Source: Ridgeia piscesae (taxonomy: Eukaryota > Annelida > Polychaeta > Sabellida > Siboglinidae). From it: a DNA stretch of 64,000 nucleotides. The stretch covers positions 255,001 through 319,000 of the forward strand of contig JAODUO010000132.1 of the NCBI GenBank assembly GCA_025642075.2, given 5' to 3'. Shown in pieces: positions 10,301 through 22,300 of the stretch; positions within the stretch are counted from its first letter, which is position 1; every line of letters starts with the position of its first letter. Made by a program: the position numbers and the translations under genes. The notes beneath the pieces are model-generated. The model saw only the letters and a program-made list of their open reading frames with translations. It made no database searches and was not told where the DNA came from.

Positions 10301-12890
10301 CAAATAGACTCAACGAACACTCACGCAAACCCAACCAAAACTCATTTAGACTCAACCATCACTCGTGCTGACCCAACCAACACTCATGTAGACTCAACCA
10401 TCACTCGTGCAGCCACCTCACCATTGCTCAACCATCAATCGTGCAACCCCAACCAACACTCATATACACTCAACCATCACTCGTGCAGACCCAACCAACA
10501 CTCATGTAGACTCAACCATCACTCGTGCAGACCCAACCAACACTCATGTAGACTCAACCATCACTCGTGCAGACTCAACCAACACTCATGTAGACTCAAC
10601 CATCACTCGTGCAGACCCAACCAACACTCATGTAGACTCAACCATCACTCGTGCAGACCCAACCAACACTCATGTAGACTCAACCATCACTCGTGCAACC
10701 TCAACCAACACTCATATACACTCAACCATCACTCGTGCAGACCCAACCAACACTCATGTAGACTCAACCATCACTCGTGCAGACCCAACCAACACTCATA
10801 TACACTCAACCATCACTCGTGCAGACCCAACCAACACTCATGTAGACTCAACCATCACTCGTGCAACCCCAACCAACACTCATATACACTCAACCATCAC
10901 TCGTGCAGACCCAACCAACACTCATGTAGACTCAACCATCACTCGTGCAACCCAACCACACTCATTAACTCAACCATCATCGTGCAACCCAACCAACACT
11001 CATTACACTCAACCATCACTCGTGCAGACCCAACCAACACTCATGTAGACTCAACCATCACTCGTGCAGACCCAACCAACACTCATGTAGACTCAACCAT
11101 CACTCGTGCAGACCCAACCAACACTCATGTAGACTCAACCATCACTCGTGCAGACCCAACCAACACTCATGTAACTCAACCATCACTCGTGCAGACCCAA
11201 CCAACACTCATGTAGACTCAACCATCACTCGTGCAGACCTCAACCAACACTCATTAGACTCAACCATCACTCGTGCAGACCCAACCAACACTCATGTAGA
11301 CTCAACCATCACTCTGCAACCCAACCAACACTCATTAACTCAACCATCACTCGTGCAGACCCAACCAACACTCATGTAGACCCAACCAACACTCATGTAG
11401 ACTCAACCATCACTCTGCAACCAACCACACCATTAACTCAACCATCACTTGCAGACAACCAACATCATAGACTCAACCATCACTCGGACCAACCAACACT
11501 CATTAGACTCAACCATCACTCTGCAGACCCAACCAACACTCAGTAAACTCAACCATCACTCGTGCAGACCCAACCAACACTCATGTAGACTCAACCATCA
11601 CTCTTGCAGACTCAACCAACACTCTGTAGACTCAACCAGCACTCATGCAGACTCAACCAACACTCATATAGACTCAACCAACACTCATGCAGACTCAACC
11701 AACACTCATGTAGACTCAACCATCACTCATGCAGACTCAACCAACACTCATGCAGACTCAACCAACACTCATGCAGACTCAACCAACACTCTATGCAGAC
11801 TCAACCAGCACTCATGCAGACTCAACCAACACTCATGTAGACTCAACCACACTCATGCAGACTCAACCAACACTCATGTAGACTCAACCAACACTTATGC
11901 AGACTCAACCATCACTCATGCAGACTCAACCAACACTCATATAGACTCAACCAACACTCATATAGACTCACCCAACACTCATGTAGACTCAACCAGTCAC
12001 TCATGCAGACTCAACCAACACTCATATAGACTCAACCAACACTCATGCAGACTCAACCAACACTCCTATAGACTCAACCAACACTCATGTAGACTCAGCC
12101 AGCACTCATGATCAACCAGCATATAGACTCAACCAGCACTCATGTAGACTCAACCAACACTTATGCAGACTCAACCAGCACTCATGCAGACTCAACCAAC
12201 ACTTATGCAGACTCAACCAGCACTCACGTTGACTCAACCAACACTCATATAGACTCAACCAACACTCATATAGACTCACCCAACACTCATGTAGACTCAA
12301 CCATCACTCATGAAGACTCAACCAACACTCATATAGACTCAACCAGCACTACGTAGACTCAACCAACACTCAGCAGACTCACCATCACTTATAGACTCAA
12401 CCATCACTCATAGACTCAACCAACTTATAGACTCAACTAACATCGTAAGACTCACCAACACTCTTAGACTCCCGACCAGCAAATCACACCAAACCCAAAC
12501 CCAAAACTCACGTAGACTCAACCCCAAAACTCACGTAGACTCAACCAAAACTCACACAGCCCTCAAACCAACCCCTCATGAGACTCAACCAAAATCATAA
12601 ATGTAAACCCGGCACTTATGCAGACTCAACCAGCCTTTACGGAGACTTTTAACCAACCCCTTTTACACCCGTGCTCAACCACGCACGCAGCAAGACTCAC
12701 CCACCACTCATGTAGACTCAACCAGCACTTACGTAGACTCAACCAACACTCACACAGACTCAACCAACACTCATATAGACTCACCCAGCACTCATGTAGA
12801 CTCAACCAGCACTTATGCAGACTCAACCAACACTCAGTAGACTCAACCAACACTCACGTAGACTCAACCAAAACTCACACAGCTCCCCTG
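10301..12890. repeat. 42-bp minisatellite, cassette 2, with indel decay
   Basis: The same 42-bp/21-bp family as 3950-5385. The first 650 bp are regular. From about 10,950 units lose single bases (for example CATTAACTC for CATATACACTC), the stretch 12,350-12,680 is badly degraded, and recognisable units return at 12,700-12,880. Open frames break repeatedly. Either this is the aging edge of the array or the consensus sequence is poor here. Confidence 0.92.
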
Positions 12891-13062
12891 CATATACCAC
12901 ACGTGGCAGTCATCATGATGTCGTCGCTTTCACATGGACATAAATGTAAACAGGACACATTGATGTCATCGTAACAACATCGATCGCCTTCACAAATGGA
13001 GAGGTCGTTGTCCAGTGACCAATGCCAGCTTTGAGATGGTGCCAGTGCTGTGGCATATACAC
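12891..13062. other. Unique spacer at the right end of the satellite block
   Basis: Non-repetitive sequence between the 42-bp array and an ACGC tetramer array. No gene or site is recognised. Confidence 0.6.
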
Positions 13063-13184
<122 letters not shown>

Positions 13185-15817
13185 AAGCACAAACTTCATC
13201 AGTACTAAACAGCCAAGGGGCCGCTATTTTTGAAGGTACACAGATGATGAACTTCAATCAAGAAAAACTCAATGTTTTTCATTGCAAACCCATGTCGACA
13301 TTACCCAGAATTCATAGTTGAGATATCAAAGAATCAGTGGGAATTAGTCTCTTAAGTATCCGCAAGATGGGGCGACCGGTAAAGGCTTTATCTTCACCGG
13401 GCGCTTTCAGGCGCTCTGGGGAGGAGACACCTGGGCGCTTTCGGACGCGTGGGATATAAAACCGTTTTTTTAAAGGCCATAATAATATCGCTTTGTTATA
13501 ACTTAAATTATTAAAATAAATTTTATAGATACCTGTTATATATTGTCTATTTATGCTTCTTACTGTCTTAAATTATATATTATTTCAATCAATTTTTAGC
13601 AACTATACTTTGCATGTTTTATGTACCCATTCCAATCTCTATGATAGTCTCGCTTAACCGACTGTCGGTCGGCTGCGTAACTACGCAGAGAAGACAGTCT
13701 GGTGACTTTGCCGGCTTTTGAATAATTTTTATCCGTGTGGGCTAAACAATGCTGCCACCTCACGGATACTGGTTAATCCTGCCGTATTTCCTATTTTATA
13801 AACAATTGCAATTTTTTTATTTTTTGTGTTAGTTTAATTTTGAATAGTTTTTATAATACAGCATTACCTGATAAAAAGTATCGTTATTTAATTCGCTATT
13901 TATTTATTTGCTATACATTTAAACACAGAGGGCGATTAACTTTGCCGCTGTACTAACCCGACTACTCATATCACGCATGCGCCGGTTTTTGAGACTAAAG
14001 TGGAGACTTCTGTCGGATAATATATCTACAATTACACCAGATAATTCCACCACGTGGCGCCACTACAAACGATAGTGCCACTGTTGTATAAACATGAATG
14101 GTTTTCATTTTTATCACCTATTCATATAAGACTGGAAGAATACAACATACTGTGGTATTGGGAGATTAAGTGAACAGTTCAAGCATCATTCTGATATTAT
14201 CAGATGATGCTTGAAAGTGAAGATATTTGGGAGAAGATCTTGCAATTTCTTAACATAACAAATGTTGATGCATGATTATAACATCTCCAAAGAAACTGTA
14301 AATGTGTGCCCATTTCCATATAGACAATTTGAGCACAGGTAACATTTCACAATGACTTTTTATCAAATTTATGCACTGAATTTATTGTCTGATTTTAAAA
14401 CCGTAATTTATTTTTACTCATATTATAACTACCCAAAAACACAATAAATACAAACAAATTGACTGTTTCCTGACTTTTTCCATGTGACTTTACTATATTT
14501 GCATCCCCCACCCTGACAGGAATAAGAGGAAAGAGGCTGAAAGATGATATTCAACACTGCTATAAGAACATATTATTCATAGTAGGATTCACATAATTCA
14601 CATTTTATTATTTAAAAGTTATTCATTATATACAATACAAATGCACACACAGACATTATACAGACTAATACTGATAGTTCATATGTGTAGAGGCCGAGAT
14701 TTTCACAACTGCAGCCAGGCTAGTACTGTGAGTGATGCAATGCATAATTGTAGCGACTTAACACGTATTTACACAAACACTCAACACTCACTCAACTGTG
14801 TTCTCTGTATATTGAAAGAAATATAAAATAAATAATATAATTTTTTTACACATACACAACTCCATGGCAAATACCGTCTTCGCTCACATCAATTTGCTTA
14901 AACTTCACAATACCTTACATATACTCACTAGTTTCTCAAAAATCATATTGTGCATATATATTTGGCTGAAGTCAGCAGATGTACCACAAGTAGATTAAGA
15001 TGTCAATTCTCATTTTATCCGGAACTGAATTCAAAATTGTCACACTCGTAACATAAGTTGGGAGCCAAACCAACATACGTAATGTCACAAATCTAGTAAC
15101 TATGTACACTGCTGTGCTTGTGACAATTCATGCACCCATTGTCACTATATACAACTGCACATATATACAGAAAATAACATGTCTGGCTTCTTTTGTCAGA
15201 TTGCACTAAGCATATCATTCTCAGATTCTACACAGTGACACAATGTTTTTACATTGACAAAACTGAACATTTCGCAAGTAGGCGATATGATAGTAATTAA
15301 TGGGACAATGAAAATATTATAATTTAGGCATTTCCTGTATCGTATCCAAATTAACTAAACACAACAAACCACTAAGTTTGCTCTGATGTGTATATAAAAT
15401 GTTTGTAAAAGTTTGCTTTGTTGAAAGTAAAATCTCTATAAAATGCTTAAAAACTGTCTATAAAACATTTGTAAAAGTGTATTGGCATGATGTTAAGACA
15501 CTTAAAACATTTGATTCCAGATTGAAAACCAGACACCTTTTATCAATCAGTACAAGGAAATTTACTGACACAATCAGAAAGTGTGGTTAAGATCTTTTTG
15601 ATCTTGGCCCGTATATGTACTACCTGTTCCTGTGCTAATTTTAAATGGAAAAGGCATACATACAGGTGTACAGTGTTGTTTTCTTTTTGAAAACAAAAAA
15701 GATCATACACACACAGACCGAAAATATTCCTTCATTCAACAGTAACAACTTCTATATACAGCATTGGTCAAACAAACGAAAATTATGTTACACTGTACAG
15801 ATGCATTTGACTACACG
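13185..15817. other. 3' flank of the protocadherin, including a probable 3' UTR
   Basis: Unique AT-rich sequence. The part next to the stop codon (down to about 14,600) is the expected 3' UTR on the minus strand. The closest AATAAA signals in that orientation that I noticed are TTTATT at about 14,602 and 14,389 on the given strand, so the transcript end is uncertain. A strong hairpin sits at 14178-14213. At 13,340-13,470 there is a small GC-rich patch with GGGCGCTTTC repeated and a TATAAAA just after it, possibly promoter-like but unsupported. TAGTCTC (about 13,644) and GAGACTA (about 13,994) could be weak ends of a small element. Confidence 0.4.
14178..14213. other. 17-bp imperfect hairpin
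   Basis: Left arm TTCAAGCATCAT and right arm ATGATGCTTGAA are perfect complements (12 bp). Inside them CTGAT pairs with ATCAG (5 bp) after a single bulged T, leaving the loop ATT. The flanks are not complementary, so it is too short for an ordinary animal pre-miRNA. It lies about 1.6 kb beyond the protocadherin stop codon and may or may not be in its 3' UTR. Confidence 0.6.
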
Positions 15818-16365
15818 CTACACGAGCATATCGCGGAAGAACAAATCATCGATCTCATTACAAAGTTGCTGGGGGTCGACGATGTAGCTTCCTGAAGTTG
15901 TCGTCTCATCCGATTCTTTGTCTGTCACATCGAAACGACTCGGGGTCTTAGAGGTCAAGCCGTCACTCATGTCGGCACACGAATACTGCATGCCGGCATC
16001 AGTGTCTGCGTACGATGTTTCCGTCCCGCAGCGGCTATATGGGCGGGAATCGTAACAACTGTTCTGACATATACTGTCGCCATGGTAACGCTCAAGTTCT
16101 TGTTCGCGTCGCGGCAAATGTACAGACGTGACACGAGGTTGCGCAATGTTCACGCCCCTTCTCTCTTGGCAGCCATCAGCGCGTCTGATTGGGGACTCTC
16201 TCGATGCGAACGTTTGGAATGTGGCTGGACGTTGGTCGCTCAAGTCGGTCATGTTCGACGCGCTCATGTTTGACATGTCTGGCACTATTTGGTTACTGTT
16301 GTTGCCAAAGCTCTCGTCTCTTGCGACTGGTGACGGGCGGCGGTTGCAACCACCAAAGAACAAAC
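15818..16365 (-). CDS. Protocadherin exon 4 (C-terminal tail and stop)
   Basis: Acceptor CTACTTGTAG before 16365. The first two bases, GT, complete a glycine codon with the final G of exon 3. It encodes residues 1019-1200 and ends in TAG at 15820-15818. It begins LFFGGCNRRPSPVARDESF, is rich in Ser, Thr, Arg and Asp, has several tyrosines (YHGD, SCYDSRPYSR, TSYADTD) and ends LCNEIDDLFFRDMLV. The hydrophobic/acidic terminus looks like the conserved end of lophotrochozoan protocadherins (recollection, not a search). Plus-strand open frames here are shadows. Confidence 0.92.
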
Positions 16366-19300
16366 CTACAAGTAGAATGGACAGACTTGAACAGTGGATG
16401 CGATGTCAGTGCACAGAATTAGTCACAGCCTGTGAGAAGCAACGTCAATTTCGTCTAGAAAAAGACACATGAAATAAAGCCACAAAATTATCATTATCAT
16501 TTTCATTGAGGACTGTACGTGATATACACTAAATACAACATCTCGTACTGTGCATGTTTTCACTGTGTTCATCATTGAACACAACATTTAATAGATCATT
16601 TATTTAGACGAATATTCCAAAGCAGCCCTGACATAAGGATCTTAGATTTTTTATACTGATATTTGACCATGAGTTACATGTATTATCAAAATCGTTTATT
16701 TGATGTTCTTGTGCTGTTTCTATTACGATTAAATATGAAAATTTATTAAACTTATTAAGTTAATATTACAACTTATATTGCAAGTACAGCTACTGTACAT
16801 AGAACTAAAAAATATTTTAAAGTGTGATTTTTTGTGACTTTATATCTTACAAAGTTGTGAAATATGTACATAGATTGCAGTGATACATTATTCAATTATT
16901 GAGTAACCAATCAAGTTGATTGGTAACGAACAGAAACATATACAATGCTGCACTGAAACGGAAGGCCAGACAAATATTGTACGATCCTACCCATCCTCTG
17001 AATGACGCTTTTCAGAAACTTCCTTCATTTTAATGTACTTTATACTTCTTTTATTCCATACACTTATTTTGCTGATTTATCTAATCTTATTTATTTACCA
17101 ATTATTAATGTTATCACATTGTGTTTTATCAAAGAACCTTTTAAGGAATATTACTTCCTTATTTATTTATTATTTATTTATATACTTAATTTATTTACTT
17201 TACCAATTTTAATGCTGAGTAGTATTATTACAATTTTAATGTGTCTTATTAACCATAATATACCATGGCCCACCAATCTTATTACTGTCATTTTACTGTG
17301 TAACTGAAGAACAATTTCCGTTTTTAATGTGATATTTTTAATGGAAAATAAAGTCTTGTGAATCTTTGAATTAGAAGAAATCAATAAAAGTCTGATGTAT
17401 GGATGTATGGATGTATGGATGTATGGATGTATGGATGTATGGATGTATGGATGTATGGATGAATGTGCTAATAATGACTACTGTAGGTGACACTAAAACA
17501 GTGGAAGTGAGATGGATGTCAACGCTGGGACACTGAATGTCAATGACAAACAGGAGTGACATGTTGACGTCAAAGGTCTCAGCTGAAGTTGACAGAGTCA
17601 CTGGCTGTAGCAATCAAAGCCTTGAATAAAATTCCCATCATTTGACTGTGTAACCATCCCTTCCCTCAGAGGGAGAGGAGGGAGGAAGACTGCCTTGGGT
17701 GGGGGAGGACAAGTTCCTTTCACATCCCTCATGCAAGTGGGAACAATGCCCAACAGGGAGGGCGGGATGGAGGGTGTCTGAAATGACTGCCCACAGTCCT
17801 GTTAACAGAGGGTTTTTCACCAGACCTCAGCCCCTGATTGCCTAATTAGAAAATCAGACATCCACTGAATTGGAAGTGATTTCATTAATTCACCCAGCTA
17901 CTTTCTGCCCCCAGCAAACTCCTGTTGCACAATCAGCTGGCCTCCTTTCGCCCCCAGGGTAAACCTGGGGTAACTCACAGTGTCCAGTGACTGTCCACTC
18001 CTTGACCACTTGACTAAAGGCTGATTAAAATCTGACCACTTCAAAAGAGACTTCCATATCTGCTTTCAAAGCCTTGTAGTGGAGGGTTCTGTTGGAAATA
18101 TGATAGAAATAATGAGCAAGTCGTGATTAGAGTGTTATTCTGGTGTTTAAATTGTATTTGCATGGGGGAATGAGGTTGAAATTTGAAGGGAATCATTGAA
18201 GTAAAGGGTAGAGCGATGATAGAGGGTGTATGCACATGATCCCATCTAGAATATAGATCCCATCTGGATATCCTTCCTAGTCCCAAATGTGTCAGGTGAT
18301 TGGGAAGTGACTTCACCATGAAAGAATGCTTAACACTTCTTGACGAAGTCTTCCTATAGTAGTCAAAATGACAATAGTAGTTCCATATCTATAGCGCTTA
18401 CGGTACCTGGGTAGTGACTTCAGTATAAGTTTTAGTAAGTCTCTGTGATACTTCTGTATACAGCAATCTGCATATAATGTATTATTATTTTTGAGTATTT
18501 GTACAATTTGGAAAAATTAATCCACTTCTTTTTTTGTAACACAAATATCTATTAATTGTTTTATGCTACTTTCTGTCATTTAACTTTTTATTGCAAAAAG
18601 TGTTAATGTTTACCATTACTTTTTTCTGTAACTATTCTTTCTGCTACTTTTCTGAAGGAAATGTTTATGATTGTACACAACTCACACATATAAAGTCATG
18701 GTAAAAACGCACAGCCACAAGCAAACAAGTTTTATCATAAAGTCATGATAAAAAGTCACAGGTAATAAAGTCACAGGCAAACAAGTCACACATAATAAAG
18801 TCATGGTAAAAACTCACAGGTAATAGTCACAGGTAAAAAGACACAAAGAGGAAAAAACTCTTTAAAGCTAAACGAACATATGATTAATGCTAACACTTTA
18901 AAGCTAAGCCAACATATGATTAATGCTAATCACTATACTGTAATATACATTTGAAAACCATAAATTGATATACCCGGTAGTTATTAAAATACAAAATTTG
19001 CAAAGTAACATTTGTTTATTACCGATGACTCACCATGAACGTGTTTGTTGGACATGCCCCTGGGTGGGGCGCCGTCGCCCTCGTCACTGCCTCCCCGCCC
19101 ACTGTCAGCGTTCGACCCGTCCCCCGAGTACGCGCTGTCGTCATCATGCTCACGTTTCAACATCGCGAGAAGCTGGTGTACCTGCAACAGGTATGCACAG
19201 GTGAAAACAGGTGTGTTACTGTCATACAGGTATTTTTTCTATCTCACATAGGTGCACATTTTAAAAAATCCAGAAAAAATTACAGACTTGTTTGTTGTCA

Positions 19301-22300
19301 TCGTGGATAATGGAAAAATAAACTATGACAGTGGTGCCGCCTATGGAGTGGAAAATGTATTAATGCACATTTACAAGACAGTGCAGCACTGGCATCCATT
19401 TCATGTCGGTTGAATCCAACGGTTAATGGATTTTGGTAGTTATTTTAGATGTCTGAAATGTTATGTTTTAGATTATGTAATGGTGATTTGAAGCAATAAT
19501 ATTTTTCTGGATTTTTTTGCGAACAGCTATTAGAATTGTACATAAATTTAAGTTAATTTAAATATTCAACTCAGCTTTTTGCAAGACACTGCGGGCAATT
19601 AACTACAAGTACCAGACTAAGGCATGACTACAGGTGATTAATGATAGGGAGGCATTCAGATACTACATTCCTTCTTACTACTGGGCACACTCAATGGTCA
19701 CCCACTCAGTGACTACAACTACAAAGACGAATATGACTTCAGGTGGACAATAACCAGGGGCTTTCTGGTGGGGATATTGCCTACAGAAGGGAGGCCTTAG
19801 GCTCAGCCCCAATGGGACAATTGAAAGACTGACATTTGAAGCTCTCTTCATGACTTCAGTTCAATTATGGTTCAATGGCTGATTTTTACCTTAATTCTGT
19901 TTTAAGTAAGGTCTGGACTCTGTAAAAATTTAGACCTTTTGAACTTATGTTTAGGTTGCATATGAAACATTTGCGATTGTACATGCTGTATTATTTGACA
20001 ATTTGAGTAATTCCACATAACAGATATGTGAAGTCCATAACAAATATTCCCGCTAATTGGATTGTGAGTTGTGTAAAAATAAATAAATAAATAAATACAA
20101 CTGGTGGAAGTGAGGTATGGGATTATGTCGAATGATGCATGCACAACTGCTGACATTTGATAAATTGTCTCGAGTGAAGGAATAACCCTATTATGTCAGA
20201 CCATGTAAGTATTACGTACATGTCAGAAAATTACCCAGCGCACCAGGTATTAACCCTTATCCTTCCATTACCTTGTGAACAGGGTAGGATATCCAGCTGC
20301 CAATATACATTTGGCGACTCACAATACTTTACAGGTTTTTACATTAAAATGTGTTATTACAAACATGAATAAATACAAAATGTAAATTATTTGTAAATAT
20401 TTTTTGCAATGATGAACCTCTAGTTCAATGCATATTAATTTATATAATGTTATCATCTTATAAAACACTTGCAGGCTTTCATAAGTAAAACAATCATACA
20501 CGAAACTTAGTGATTTATGATACAACATGATTATACTGGGTCAATCTGACAAAATAACTTTGCAACCGCCACCTTTAAAATCGCACATCATATTGCAGCA
20601 GAACTAGGCCCTAATTTATTGATGCCACCAAAAGCTGTGAATCTCATGATACAGCAACGAAGCCAAAGCAGTTAGCTCTATATAGCACAAGTATGTAACT
20701 GACACGCATGCACTCATGTGTGTGTGTGAGATGACAGCCAACTTAACACAACACAATCAGGTTGACCAGGCCAGTTTCAAAGAAGCTTTTTAATAATTAA
20801 AATGTGACCCAAAATATCAAACAATATTTGACTTACTATTTGATTATTATTAGAATATACAAGGCCTGCACAGAGTGTGTTTGTGTTGAGTGCTGTTATA
20901 AATACTTAAATAGCAGCGACTTATGCAAATTAGCCGACACACAGCATGAAAAGCACATGTCATTCATGAACAGAATGACACTGTCTGGCACATGTTTTTG
21001 ACAGAACACTGTGTGGTTGATTATTGTGCCTGGGATGCCATAATCACCACGATTTAAACAATAAACAATAATCCAATCCAGCGATAAAACACCATAAACC
21101 AATTCTACCACAAATTTCACAATACAACCGGAAAATATCTTTTGAAGGAAAACTGAAAGTAAAACTTATTATGGAACAGAACTGGAAAACTGAAACTGAA
21201 ACTGAAATGAAGGTTTGCACTGGAAGATGCAGAGAAGCAGACGGAAGACTGCGAGGGAAGCGAAGAGGACAGGATGCACAGGGAAGAGCGTGGGAAGGAG
21301 GGGGCTAGGGAAGGCGAAAGCTTGTTAGACGGATACCTGTGAATAAAATAGTCATACTCGTCTGGATCGTCCTCCTCGCCTTGTGGACGCTGGAGCATGC
21401 AGGTGCGGCAAGAAGACATTATTAATGTGACACAGACGGTGACAAAAGACAATGTGACACAAACATGTCATCTGTGAACTGGTCAAAGTTAGGGGTATGG
21501 GACAGCGCAGCAGGAGCATCAGTTAGCACCGTTACAATACTTTTATCATAACTTGCTCACAGTGGCTCCACCTGGAGTGACATGTTCGGCACTCAATTTG
21601 CTCAGTTTACACAGTTCCCCGAAAGGCGAAAATTATACTATTTAACTAGCTTGTTAATCACTGCCATCTGACAGGGCTGAGCGTAGTAGAATGAAGTGCA
21701 GATAGTGTATACTACTTTAAAAGTTGGCATTTCTAAATCCAGATTACCACATTGTGGAATACTTTGAATTTGTAACGATGAACATATGTTAAAGGTTACA
21801 TGTACCAGCTTGATTTCTGGCATTTGTCTTATGGCTAAATTTGTAATACGTTGCATTGATGATTATAAAACAAAAACAATAACTGTAATATGTTTCAGCT
21901 GAAGAACATTTTGCAAACAGAAGCATCTACGTCGATGCTTTCGATACCCCTATCACACGAGTCCTCCTGCACTTTGCTAGAAGATGCATGCCTCCAAACA
22001 TGGCAGGTCATGGTTTCAATGATGTAGTTCTCTCAACAGATAATAACCCTGCTCAGTCATTGCACCACATTGTTAGTACATTGGATGATGGCAGTTAATC
22101 GTTCTGCTTGAGACTACTTATGAACTCAGTTTAAAATGTATGACCTAACACTATCAGCAGAATGTACACTGCAGTATGTACTGCCTAAAGTTGTCTATTT
22201 ACTAGCGTGGCAGCTGTAACTATGCCAACATGCATGTGTCTGTCTATACATGCACAGTTTCAGATATATCACTTAGGTGGAGGCCGTGGAGCTCTGACAC

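Noticed and set aside
13644..14001. Small inverted-repeat transposon (TAGTCTC ... GAGACTA)
   Set aside because: The matching ends are only about 7 bp and no target-site duplication is evident, so chance is likely.
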